Source: Gemmatimonadota bacterium (lineage in GTDB: Bacteria > Gemmatimonadota > Gemmatimonadetes > Gemmatimonadales > GWC2-71-9). From it: a stretch of DNA of 15,181 bases. The position numbers and the translations under genes are program-made. Shown piece after piece: positions 1-6,380 of this stretch (positions within the stretch are counted from its first letter, which is position 1; each line of letters starts with the position of its first letter). Location: positions 1 to 15,181 of the forward strand of contig QHTP01000241.1 in NCBI GenBank assembly GCA_003220855.1, written 5' to 3'. A model generated the notes under the pieces. The model saw only the letters and a list, made by a program, of their open reading frames with translations, was not told the DNA's origin and searched no databases.

Positions 1-507
1 CCCGATCGCCAGACGGAAATCGCGCAGCGCCGCGTCATAGCTCTTCATACGCTTCCCGAGCCCGAGGACCGTCGCGCCGGGGGCGACCGTCGCGCTGTCC
101 TCGCACGTCGTCGTGTACTTGATCAGCGAGTCCACCTGAGTGACGAGACGCTTCGCCTTGAGTTGCACTGAATCGTCGTACACGGTGGGGCTCATCTGGG
201 GACGCCCGCGTTTCATGAAAGCGCGACTGCTGCCGCACAGTCCCGAGAGCCTTCGGCCCGCGAGTCGCTGAGTCGCTGTGTCGCGTCCTCCGGCCCGCGT
301 GACGCGGCTCAGGCCGTCCTTGAGCTGGGCGATGCCGCGCGTCGCCGTCCGCAGCCCGTTCATGAAACGTTTCTGTTCGGGACTGGGCGGGGGCGGTGGC
401 GGTGTGGACTCGACGCGCGCCGAGTCCGGGAGCGGCGGCGGCGTCTGCGCCCCGAGCGAGATCGCGGCGCAACAGAACAGCACGGCCAGGCAGCGCATGA
501 TTCTCAT
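1..507 (-). CDS. Secreted hypothetical protein, C-terminus off the window
   Basis: The reverse strand is open from the ATG at 507 to the window edge without a stop, giving 169 residues of an incomplete protein. The first 20 residues form a signal peptide (MRIMRCLAVLFCCAAISLGAQ): a short basic start, a hydrophobic core and a likely cut after GA or GAQ. A low-complexity proline-rich stretch follows (TPPPLPDSARVESTPPPPPPSP), then a more ordinary soluble part. An AGAGG Shine-Dalgarno-like sequence lies about 6 bases before the ATG; a second in-frame ATG at 498 is less well placed. I do not recognise a family. The product is probably periplasmic or surface-exposed. The gene diverges from its neighbour across a 42-base gap. 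Confidence 0.7.
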   Translation of the reverse strand, partial: MRIMRCLAVLFCCAAISLGAQTPPPLPDSARVESTPPPPPPSPEQKRFMNGLRTATRGIAQLKDGLSRVTRAGGRDTATQRLAGRRLSGLCGSSRAFMKRGRPQMSPTVYDDSVQLKAKRLVTQVDSLIKYTTTCEDSATVAPGATVLGLGKRMKSYDAALRDFRLAIG

Positions 508-535
508 GATCCTCTGGGTGCCACGGGAAGCCCTG

Positions 536-543
536 GTTATAAT
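536..543. promoter_or_regulatory. Shared, near-palindromic -10 element between divergent genes
   Basis: The sequence GTTATAAT contains a perfect TATAAT on the plus strand (538-543) and TATAAC on the minus strand (541-536). The plus-strand box ends 6 bases before the ATG at 550, so transcription should start at or next to the start codon. The minus-strand box would give a leader of about 20 nt carrying the AGAGG ribosome site of the gene starting at 507. No convincing -35 box is visible on either side. Confidence 0.5.
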
Positions 544-549
544 GTCACA

Positions 550-1173
550 ATGACCGTTCCCGCAACCTCGCGCCAGACCCGTACCTTCGAAGATCGCGCC
601 GACGCCCTGGCGCATTTCTTCCTGCGGGCCGGCGAAGCCCCGCGCCTGCTCGCCTACGACGATGCGGTCGGCTGCCCGCTCGACCAGGCCATCGCCGCCC
701 TCGAATGGACGGTCGCGGTCGGCATTCTCGCGGCCGACGATCTGCTGCACGCCGCGCGCGTGGGCACCGACAGCGCCGCCGCCGTCGTGGAGCGCAAGGA
801 CGGCGACCAGCGGGTGTTCATCTATCTCGGACCGCGTATGGACGCGCCTCCCGCCGACCCCTACGAAGGCACGCTCCTGTACGACGAGCCCGGGGTGCGG
901 GCGTATATCTTCGCGCAGCGCGTGCACGCCATCGCGCACTTCCTCCGCGCCAGTCTCGGACTCGGCGCCGTCATCGCCATGCTCGGCCGTCGCGCGCCCG
1001 AGCTGCGCCACGTCCGCCGGTGGCTGCAGGCGGTGTTCGCCGAGCCAGCGGGAGAAACCGGCTCCACGCGCATGCTCACAGGCTGGTTCGCGACGGGCGG
1101 CGCGGGCGTCCTGTTCCTGCCCCACCACAGCGACGAACCGTACACGTACTGCGAGGTGGGTCTGGAAAGCTGA
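550..1173 (+). CDS. Hypothetical protein, probably leaderless
   Basis: This is a 207-residue soluble protein with no signal peptide and no family that I recognise. The N-terminal half looks helical (EDRADALAHFFLRAGEAP, then LDQAIAALEWTVAVGILAADDLLHAARVG). The middle has a beta-like stretch (QRVFIYLGPRMDAP), and a hydrophobic helix lies around residues 125-140 (AHFLRASLGLGAVIAML). No ribosome-binding site precedes the ATG. Instead a TATAAT box ends 6 bases upstream, which fits leaderless translation. Codon use is strongly GC3-biased, as expected of a real gene, and overlapping frames can be dismissed as shadows. A repeat-armed hairpin follows four bases after the stop and may end the transcript. 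Confidence 0.75.
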   Translation: MTVPATSRQTRTFEDRADALAHFFLRAGEAPRLLAYDDAVGCPLDQAIAALEWTVAVGILAADDLLHAARVGTDSAAAVVERKDGDQRVFIYLGPRMDAPPADPYEGTLLYDEPGVRAYIFAQRVHAIAHFLRASLGLGAVIAMLGRRAPELRHVRRWLQAVFAEPAGETGSTRMLTGWFATGGAGVLFLPHHSDEPYTYCEVGLES

Positions 1174-1176
1174 AGC

Positions 1177-1240
1177 AGGTTCGGGAGGTTGTGGAGGTGG
1201 CTCGCGAGCGGCCTTCACAACCTCCAGAACCTCCACAACC
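1177..1240. repeat. Hairpin with arms of inverted nonamer repeats
   Basis: The left arm (1177-1197) holds two nonamers, GGTTCGGGA and GGTTGTGGA. The right side (1214-1240) holds three copies of the same unit inverted (TTCACAACC, TCCAGAACC, TCCACAACC). The arms 1177-1197 and 1212-1232 pair at 19 of 21 positions plus one G-U, around a 14-nt loop. The extra right-hand unit allows other pairing registers. It lies four bases after the stop of the preceding gene and could act as a transcription terminator, although no T-run follows. Confidence 0.75.
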
Positions 1241-1366
1241 TTCTCTTCGCTGTGGATTCACAACTCCACATCATGTGGACGGGCGCGGCAATGGTAGGCG
1301 CCCGCAGCGCTTACCGTCCACACGCGATGCACATGCAAGTGAGCTAACCCGAAGAAACATCGGCAC
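1241..1366. other. Non-coding gap with small hairpins
   Basis: No credible gene is seen here. There are two small inverted repeats: CCACA/TGTGG (1266-1270 with 1274-1278) and GTGGACGG/CCGTCCAC (1275-1282 with 1314-1321), which are mutually exclusive in part. The stretch leads into the promoter at 1367. Confidence 0.5.
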
Positions 1367-1394
1367 TTGCGCGCTTGGGACCGGCCCCTATATT
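1367..1394 (+). promoter_or_regulatory. Promoter of the putative structured RNA
   Basis: TTGCGC at 1367-1372 and TATATT at 1389-1394 are separated by 16 bases, close to the sigma-70 consensus. The predicted start is near 1401. No open reading frame begins downstream before the terminator at 1789, so the promoter appears to serve a non-coding RNA or a long leader. Confidence 0.6.
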
Positions 1395-1400
1395 GATCCC

Positions 1401-1837
1401 ACGCGGCTTGGGGGGAAGGGTCGGGACCTGGTGTCCCAGCTACGCCTTCAAGACGGGTCCGAGCGGAAATTCCGGGGAGACCGCCGATGCAAACAAGGGC
1501 TCAGGCGGCCGGCGATCCGGGAGCAGGCTCTCCGGCTCGGATAGATAGGGCCAGTCGCGTGCCCTATCCGCGTCGACGTGGTGCCTCGACGTGCAGTGCG
1601 GAAGGTCGGTCCGCGACCCGATCTGACCCGCAGCACCCACATCGGTGAACCTTGCAGCCCGGCCAGGCTGCTTGGGGATGGAAGCCGGAGCTCCTGTTCG
1701 CCCTACCGAGCGACGCATCAGTCAACCGGCGGCGGCAGGATGAAGAACGGAGGGAGCAATCCCCCGGCTCCGGGTAACCGATGTGCGGAGCCCCCGGGCG
1801 GCAACTCATGCCGTCCCGGGGGCTTCGTGTTTATCTT
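1401..1837 (+). ncRNA. Putative structured non-coding RNA or long regulatory leader, family unknown
   Basis: This stretch of about 430 nt lies between a good promoter and a strong intrinsic terminator and contains no credible ORF. It is dense in potential helices: GGGAC/GTCCC (1423-1437), GATAGGGC/GCCCTATC with a 9-nt loop (1544-1568), CGTCGA/TCGACG (1571-1591), GCAGCC/GGCTGC (1654-1671), and long-range helices CACATCGGT with ACCGATGTG (1638-1646 with 1777-1785) enclosing CCGGAGC with GCTCCGG (1685-1691 with 1767-1773). The nesting of the last two suggests one folded domain of about 150 nt. I looked for hallmark motifs of RNase P RNA, tmRNA, SRP RNA, T-box and common riboswitches and did not find them. 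Because the terminator ends only 20 bases before the deacetylase start codon, the RNA could be either a free transcript or an attenuating leader of that gene. Confidence 0.5.
1789..1837 (+). terminator. Intrinsic terminator of the structured RNA
   Basis: The arms 1789-1803 (AGCCCCCGGGCGGCA) and 1809-1824 (TGCCGTCCCGGGGGCT) pair fully except for one bulged base, around a 5-nt loop. A T-rich tract (TCGTGTTTATCTT) follows. This is the strongest terminator in the window. It stands directly before the ATG at 1846. Confidence 0.8.
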
Positions 1838-1845
1838 GACCCGCG

Positions 1846-2550
1846 ATGACGTGGACGCTGCCCCTGACCGCCCTCGGCGCCACCCTTGGCGCCTGGGGCT
1901 ACGGCACCTACGAGCCCAATAGCCCGCTCTTCGGGCGCGTGATCGGCCGCGGGCCGCGCGCCGGGCGGGTTGTCTACCTCACGTTCGACGACGGGCCCAA
2001 CCCGGGAGCCACGGATCCGATCCTCCAGACCCTCGCCGCCGAGGGCATCCCCGCGGCGTTTTTCCTGGTCGGGGAGCATGTGCGCCGCTTTCCCCAGGTC
2101 GCGCGCCGCGTTGCCCTGGCAGGACATGAGATCGGCAACCACACGCTGCGCCACCGCAAGCTGCACTTCGCCGGCCCGGCCCGCATCCGCGAAGAGCTCG
2201 AGCGCACCCACGCACTGATCGTCGAGACCACGGGGCGCGCGCCGCGCGTCTTCCGCGCGCCGCACGGGTACCGCAATCCGTTCGTCGCGCGCGCCACGCG
2301 GCGGCTCGGCTATACCGTGTTCGGCTGGACCTTCGGCGTGTGGGACTCGGACCCGCAGGTGGCGGCGGAGGAGATCCGGCGGCGCGTGCGCACGCGGCTC
2401 CGCCCCGGTGCCATCGTGCTGTTGCACGACGGCGACGGGTACGATCCGCAGGGCGACCGGAGCCGGACGGCGGCGGCCCTCCCGGGCATCATCGCCGATG
2501 CCCGTGCCGCGGGCTACACGTTCGCCTCGCTAACGGAGCTCGTCGCCTGA
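1846..2550 (+). CDS. Polysaccharide deacetylase (NodB / carbohydrate esterase 4)
   Basis: This 234-residue protein has the whole NodB set. Motif 1 is TFDDGPN at 46-52, with catalytic Asp48 and metal ligand Asp49. Motif 2 is HTLRH, with metal ligands His99 and His103. Motif 3 is RAPHG at 137-141, motif 4 is around WDSDP at 166-170, and motif 5 is LLHDG at 192-196. The family removes N-acetyl (or O-acetyl) groups from chitin-like or peptidoglycan glycans. Residues 1-20 are hydrophobic and probably anchor or export the enzyme. No Shine-Dalgarno site precedes the ATG; only the terminator tail does, so translation is leaderless, dependent on read-through, or driven by a weak promoter in TTTATCTT. 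The stop overlaps the start of the next gene (TGATG), so the two are probably translated together. The exact substrate cannot be read from the sequence. Confidence 0.9.
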   Translation: MTWTLPLTALGATLGAWGYGTYEPNSPLFGRVIGRGPRAGRVVYLTFDDGPNPGATDPILQTLAAEGIPAAFFLVGEHVRRFPQVARRVALAGHEIGNHTLRHRKLHFAGPARIREELERTHALIVETTGRAPRVFRAPHGYRNPFVARATRRLGYTVFGWTFGVWDSDPQVAAEEIRRRVRTRLRPGAIVLLHDGDGYDPQGDRSRTAAALPGIIADARAAGYTFASLTELVA

Positions 2551-3473
2551 TGTCGCGGCGGTGGCGTTGGGTGTGGTGGCTCTTGGCCTTCGTGGGCATC
2601 GGCTTCGCACTCAAGTTCTTCACGGCGTTTCCGTGGCGCGTCACCTTCGCGGCGCTGCTCGGCGCCAACCCGTGGCTGCTCGCCGTCGCGTTGGCGGCTA
2701 ACCTCTCGTCGCTCGTCGCCAAAGGATGGGGCTGGCACCTGGTGCTGAAGCCGGCGGCGCCCCACACCTGGCGCCAGGCCCAGGAGGCGAACCTCGTGGG
2801 CGCCGCGGTGAACGATCTCTCGGTGGCGGTGGCAGGGGAAGCCGCGCGGGTACACGTGATCGCGCAGCGGGCCGGCGTGCCGGTCGCCGCCGCCGTGTCG
2901 TCGGTGGTGTGGACCCGCCTGGCCGAGGCGCTCGCGCTGGCGCTGTTCCTGGTCATGGCGCCCAGCCTGCTCGAGCTCGAGCCGTGGCTGCGCGTGCTGC
3001 AGGTGGGCGTGGGGCTGGCGCTCGTCGTCGTGCTGTTGCTCGCCTGGGCGCGCGGCTGGTCCTGGCTGGCGGAGCAGCTTCCGCCCGCGCTGGGCGCTCG
3101 CCTGGCCGTGCTGCGCACCATGGGGCGGGGCGGGCGGTTGCTCCTGCCCACGCTGTTCGCGATCTACAACTGGGCCACGCAATGGGCGACCTACCATCTG
3201 GTGCTGCGCGCGACCCATGTCCCCGTCTCCCTGGCCGCGTCGTTCACAGCCCTCATCGCGGCGAATCTGAGCGGCCTGTTCCGCCCCACGCCGGCCAACG
3301 TGGGCGTGACTCAGGCCGCGCTGGTGGTGGGACTGCTTCCGTTCGGGGTGGCGCCCGAGCAGGCAGTGGCCGCTGGACTGGCGCTGCAGGGGCTGCAGGT
3401 GCTTCCGGTGCTCCTCCTCGGGGCGATGGTGACCGGCTGGCGGCTGCTCAAGCTCGAGACCGAGCTCGCCTAA
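2550..3473 (+). CDS. UPF0104 / AglD-type integral membrane protein (lysylphosphatidylglycerol synthase-like TM region)
   Basis: This 307-residue, very hydrophobic protein has about eight membrane segments (roughly 7-24, 41-57, 110-140, 148-167, 196-216, 225-243, 252-266 and 282-298). It shows features of the UPF0104/AglD family, including a GEAARVHVIAQRAG loop around 96-109 and a conserved RPTPANVGVTQA stretch near 245-256. The catalytic aminoacyltransferase domain of full MprF is absent, so only the flippase-like membrane part remains. Family members are thought to move lipid-linked or aminoacylated lipids. Its start codon shares one base with the stop of the deacetylase, so a joint role in envelope glycan or lipid-linked sugar handling is a reasonable inference. 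The ATG at 2550 is chosen over longer in-frame extensions because those lie inside the deacetylase gene. Confidence 0.8.
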   Translation: MSRRWRWVWWLLAFVGIGFALKFFTAFPWRVTFAALLGANPWLLAVALAANLSSLVAKGWGWHLVLKPAAPHTWRQAQEANLVGAAVNDLSVAVAGEAARVHVIAQRAGVPVAAAVSSVVWTRLAEALALALFLVMAPSLLELEPWLRVLQVGVGLALVVVLLLAWARGWSWLAEQLPPALGARLAVLRTMGRGGRLLLPTLFAIYNWATQWATYHLVLRATHVPVSLAASFTALIAANLSGLFRPTPANVGVTQAALVVGLLPFGVAPEQAVAAGLALQGLQVLPVLLLGAMVTGWRLLKLETELA

Positions 3474-3504
3474 AAAGCGACGCCGTTCGGGGGAAAAGGG
3501 TGCC

Positions 3505-3531
3505 TTGCCTGTCGCGCGACGCGTCTAGGTT
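3505..3531 (+). promoter_or_regulatory. Possible promoter of the small ORF
   Basis: TTGCCT at 3505-3510 and TAGGTT at 3526-3531 are 15 bases apart. The -10 box ends 7 bases before the in-frame GTG at 3539, which would give a leaderless message. The -10 match is modest. Confidence 0.3.
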
Positions 3532-3538
3532 GGCCGCT

Positions 3539-3745
3539 GTGTCACCCACGTATCGGATGCCGGACTCCGTCACGCGGCGCCGCGAGACGGCGATCGCAGA
3601 GGTCCGCAACGCCCTCGCCGCCGCGCGCTGCGCGGCGCGCCTGGGCGCGCTGGTGACGGACGAGCTCGTGGTGTGGGAGCTGCTGTGCAGCGTGATCGAG
3701 CAGACCGAGCGCGCTGAACGCGGGTTAACGCCCCTGCTGTTTTAG
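3539..3745 (+). CDS. Small hypothetical protein
   Basis: This is a 68-residue ORF from the GTG at 3539, or 62 residues from the ATG at 3557. Neither start has a ribosome site; the GTG fits a leaderless start behind the -10-like TAGGTT. The protein is mostly helical and Ala/Arg/Glu-rich (TAIAEVRNALAAARCAARLG, then ELVVWELLCSVIEQTERAER), which suggests a small helical-bundle or dimerising protein. I do not recognise a family. Its last 21 bases overlap the end of the convergent M48 protease gene. Only conservation elsewhere would confirm that it is real. Confidence 0.45.
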   Translation: MSPTYRMPDSVTRRRETAIAEVRNALAAARCAARLGALVTDELVVWELLCSVIEQTERAERGLTPLLF

Positions 3746-4726
3746 CTGCGCGTATCCCATTCCGCGCAGGATCGCGATGCGCTTGGCCATGGGCGGGTGC
3801 GTCGCGAGGGCGTCGGCGAACAGCCCCTCGTGGCTCGTCAGTCGTCGGCCCAGGGGATCCGCGATACACAAGTGGGCGGCTCCGCGCTTGATGTGGGTGG
3901 TCGGGGCCTCGGCGCCCTCGATCTTCTGGAGCGCGCTCGCCAGCGCGAGGGGGTTGCGCGTGAACTGAGCGCTCATCGCGTCGGCGAGGTACTCCCGCTT
4001 GCGGCTCACGCCCAGCGCCAGCAGCTGGGCGATGATCGGGGCCAGGATCCAGGAGACGATCCACACGACGAGCAGGATGAGGACGAGCGGGCTGGGCTTT
4101 CGCTCCTCGCTCGACCCGCCACCAGGGCGCAGCACCCGGGACGTCCCGTCGTGCATCAAGGCCACGGCTCCGACCAGCGCGGCGAGCATCGTCATGAGGC
4201 GAATGTCGAGGTTCTTGACGTGGCCCAGCTCATGGGCCACGACGCCCTGGACCTCGTCGCGCGTGCACAAATCGAGCACCCCCTGAGTCACGGCGATGTG
4301 CGAATGGAGAGGGTCCGTCCCGGTCGCGAACGCGTTCGGATCGGGGTCGTCGACGATCCAGATACGGGGACGGGGCACACCGGCGGCGATCGCCATCTCC
4401 TCCACGACGTTGACGAGCTGGAGTTCCTGGTCGGTTCGGGGCTCGACGATCTTCCGGGCCCCGGTGGACCACAGCACCTTCTGGGGCCCGGTCCGGTACG
4501 CGTACCAGGCGATCGCCGCGGCGACGAGCGAGAGGCCGATGCCGAACCAGGGAAAGGTGTGGTGAAACGCGTAGCGCGGCGCGTCGCGGGTGAAGAGGTA
4601 ATAGATGTAGTCGCCGCCGAATCCCAGCCACGCGAAGAAAGCCACGAAGCCAACCACCAGCAGGACGGTGCGCCGGCGATTGGCTTCCTGTTGTTGGAAG
4701 AGGTTCAGCGACGCTTCGTCGCTCAC
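3725..4726 (-). CDS. htpX: HtpX-like M48 family membrane zinc metalloprotease
   Basis: This 333-residue protein carries the gluzincin motif HELGH at 165-169 (zinc ligands His165 and His169, catalytic Glu166) and a third ligand, Glu245, in SRKREYLAD. A VPRPRIWIVDDPDPNAFATG region upstream is characteristic of M48B proteases. Hydrophobic segments lie at about 20-37, 60-78, 176-191 and 213-238, so it is an inner-membrane enzyme with the active site on the cytoplasmic face. HtpX relatives cut damaged membrane proteins. The start codon overlaps the LemA stop by four bases, and LemA-HtpX pairing is a common arrangement. It is the last gene of the five-gene cluster beginning at 7174. The symbol is by family resemblance; the N-terminal extension of about 15 residues differs from E. 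coli HtpX. Confidence 0.88.
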   Translation of the reverse strand: MSDEASLNLFQQQEANRRRTVLLVVGFVAFFAWLGFGGDYIYYLFTRDAPRYAFHHTFPWFGIGLSLVAAAIAWYAYRTGPQKVLWSTGARKIVEPRTDQELQLVNVVEEMAIAAGVPRPRIWIVDDPDPNAFATGTDPLHSHIAVTQGVLDLCTRDEVQGVVAHELGHVKNLDIRLMTMLAALVGAVALMHDGTSRVLRPGGGSSEERKPSPLVLILLVVWIVSWILAPIIAQLLALGVSRKREYLADAMSAQFTRNPLALASALQKIEGAEAPTTHIKRGAAHLCIADPLGRRLTSHEGLFADALATHPPMAKRIAILRGMGYAQLKQQGR

Positions 4727-5307
4727 GTCTTCGGCTTGAGGGAGAGATCGACCTGCGGCACGGCCTTCTCACCCTGGTCTTCGATCTCCCACAGGTCGGC
4801 GGGTTGCGCCTTGGCCAGGCCCGCGACGAGGCTCGTCGGGAATTGCTGCTGCTTCGTGTTGTACAGCGTGGCCGTGTCGTTGTACAGCTGCCGGGCAAAG
4901 GCCACTTTGTTCTCGGTCGACGTGAGCTCTTCTTGCAGCTGGCCGATGTTGCCCGTTGCCCGAAGCTGGGGATATTGCTCCACCACGACCATCAGGCGCT
5001 GCAGGGCGGACGAAAGCGTATTTTCGGCCCGGCTGATCTGCTTGATCCCCTCCGGGCCCGTCGCGTTGACCTTGACCGCCTGATTCCGGGCCTGGATCAC
5101 CGCCTCCAGGGTGGACTTCTCGAAGTCCATGGCGCCGCGGACGGCGTTGACGAGGTTGGGAATCAGATCGTGGCGGCGTTTGAGCTGGACGTCGATCTGC
5201 TTGAATGCGTTGAGCGTCTGGTTCTTGAGCGCGATGAGCCCATTGTATGCGACGATGAGCCATGCTCCCACCACGACGAGAACGATCACTAATGCGAGCG
5301 GCCCCAT
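4723..5307 (-). CDS. lemA: LemA family protein
   Basis: This 194-residue protein has one N-terminal membrane helix (about residues 4-21, ALVIVLVVVGAWLIVAY) and then the signature LemA core: YNGLIALKNQTLNAFKQID, RRHDLIPNLVNAVRG, EQYPQLRATGNIGQLQEEL. The remainder is a long helical bundle. LemA proteins are membrane-anchored with a helical domain outside the membrane; their molecular role is poorly defined, but they are often encoded beside M48 proteases. A GGAG ribosome site sits 5 bases before the ATG. The gene lies 27 bases after the MerR-type regulator and overlaps the protease gene by four bases, so it is probably co-transcribed with both. Confidence 0.92.
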   Translation of the reverse strand: MGPLALVIVLVVVGAWLIVAYNGLIALKNQTLNAFKQIDVQLKRRHDLIPNLVNAVRGAMDFEKSTLEAVIQARNQAVKVNATGPEGIKQISRAENTLSSALQRLMVVVEQYPQLRATGNIGQLQEELTSTENKVAFARQLYNDTATLYNTKQQQFPTSLVAGLAKAQPADLWEIEDQGEKAVPQVDLSLKPKT

Positions 5308-5334
5308 GTGAGCTCCGGGTGAAAGTGAGTCCCT

Positions 5335-5973
5335 TTACGCTGGGTGGGGCGGCAGGAGTTTCGCGAGCGCCTGTCGCACCGCCTCCGCGACCGCCGGGTC
5401 GTCGGGCCCAAGCCGGGCCAGCGGGTGGGCGGTTTCGACGTGGAGTTCGACGCCCCGTCCGATCGGAATCCGGCGCCAGGAGCTCGCGCTCTCGGGGTCG
5501 CGGGTGGCGTCGCGCGCGATCCATGCGGTCAGCGCCCGTCCCGATTTCCCGCGCGGGGGAGCGCCTGTGCTCTTGAGGGGCAGCTGGTCCGGAACCGGCA
5601 GCGAAGCGCCCAGCGCCTGCGCCGCTCGTCGCTCCAGCACGTCGCCCGTCTGGTCCTGCATGTCCTTGGTGATCGCCGCCAGAGTCGCTCCCTCCATCTG
5701 CCGGAGCTTGATCCACAGCAGCTGCAGGAAATGACGATAGGAGTAGGTCGCGGCCGTGCCCCGCCCTTCGGGGGGACTCACCAGGCCTTTGGTCACGTAG
5801 AAGCGGATGGTCCGCTCACTCGGCTGCGCGCGCGCGGCGGCGTTGATCGGGGTGATGGCCGAGGCGTCGAGGATCGCGCCCACCAGCGCCGCCAGGTCGC
5901 GGAGGTTCCAGGGCGCGAGGTTGCGGTATTCCCGCAGGACGTGCACCGGCTCGTGGTGCGGGGCCCCCGTCAC
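5335..5973 (-). CDS. MerR-family transcriptional regulator
   Basis: This 212-residue protein has a MerR-type winged helix at about residues 35-105. The diagnostic string is SERTIRFYVTKGLVSPPEG (52-70), then ATYSYRHFLQLLWIKLRQMEG, equivalent to the TIRYYExxGL and wing/helix region of MerR. The C-terminal 100 residues match no effector domain I know and lack the Cys clusters of metal-sensing MerR proteins. A MerR regulator normally remodels a promoter with an over-long spacer. The start is a GTG inside a GTGA overlap with the receiver gene, so the two are coupled. Placed directly before lemA and the protease gene, it probably controls this operon or responds with it; the signal is unknown. Confidence 0.82.
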   Translation of the reverse strand: MTGAPHHEPVHVLREYRNLAPWNLRDLAALVGAILDASAITPINAAARAQPSERTIRFYVTKGLVSPPEGRGTAATYSYRHFLQLLWIKLRQMEGATLAAITKDMQDQTGDVLERRAAQALGASLPVPDQLPLKSTGAPPRGKSGRALTAWIARDATRDPESASSWRRIPIGRGVELHVETAHPLARLGPDDPAVAEAVRQALAKLLPPHPA

Positions 5974-6380
5974 GCTTCCGCCCCTCCCCGCCCGCGCTCA
6001 TCGGCGAGCCGGAACACGGCGGTCAGCCAGTCCGTGACCTGGTGCAGGTTGAACGGCTTGCGAATCACCGTACAGTGGTGGCGCTCGAGCCAGCTCCGCA
6101 CCTCCTCCGCCTCCGCGTCGCCCGTCATGATCGCGATGCGCCCTTCGAGGTCCGGCCAGCGGTGGATGATGGCGAGGTACAGCGCCAGCCCCGACATGGT
6201 GGGGAGGTGAATGTCCAGGAGCAGCGCGTCCGGTTGCGCGGAGCCGAGCAGCTGGTACGCCGTCTCCGCGCTTCCCGCGGAGATGACCCGATGCCCCGCC
6301 CGTGTGAGTGAGCGCTCCAGCACGCGGCGCAGCGGCGCCTCGTCGTCCACGACGAGGATCGTGCGCGGCTGTGCGCTCAT
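5970..6380 (-). CDS. Stand-alone response-regulator receiver protein
   Basis: This 136-residue protein is a single CheY-like domain with all key residues: acidic pair Asp12-Asp13 (ILVVDDE), phospho-acceptor Asp56 (LLLDIHLPTMSG), Thr86 (IMTGD) and Lys108 (VIRKPF). There is no output domain; the C-terminal 10 residues are an unstructured Gly/Arg/Ala tail. It must act by protein contact or serve as a phosphate sink. The ATG at 6380 lies in an ATGA overlap with the stop of the AraC-type gene, and its own stop overlaps the MerR start. A longer in-frame extension upstream is a shadow of the AraC-type gene. No histidine kinase is visible in the window. Confidence 0.88.
   Translation of the reverse strand: MSAQPRTILVVDDEAPLRRVLERSLTRAGHRVISAGSAETAYQLLGSAQPDALLLDIHLPTMSGLALYLAIIHRWPDLEGRIAIMTGDAEAEEVRSWLERHHCTVIRKPFNLHQVTDWLTAVFRLADERGRGGAEA

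Noticed and set aside
35..472. Minus-strand reading frame of 145 codons
   Set aside because: It is a shadow of the secreted protein gene 1-507, which has a signal peptide, a ribosome site and the expected composition in another frame.
1440..1809. Overlapping minus-strand ORFs in the RNA region
   Set aside because: Arg/Ser/Pro-rich, low-complexity translations typical of non-coding GC-rich DNA, with no start signals.
1401..1837. RNase P RNA, tmRNA or SRP RNA
   Set aside because: The GAGGAAAGTCCGGGC motif of RNase P, the tRNA-like ends of tmRNA and the CCGGAAGGAAGCA motif of SRP RNA are not found. A weak SRP-like string (CGGAGGGAGCA at 1749-1759) and GGTGAACC at 1644-1651 are too far apart and in the wrong context.
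1401..1845. Known riboswitch or T-box leader of the deacetylase gene
   Set aside because: No T-box GGGTGGNACCGCG and no cobalamin, TPP, FMN, SAM, c-di-GMP or ydaO core motif could be found by eye; a new type is not excluded.
1578..1922. Plus-strand ORF of 114 codons across the RNA region
   Set aside because: It runs through the intrinsic terminator and into the deacetylase gene in another frame, and it has no ribosome site and no domain signal.
3797..5292. Plus-strand ORFs of 428 and 162 codons
   Set aside because: They are antisense to the M48 protease and lemA genes, which have clear motifs, ribosome sites and overlaps.
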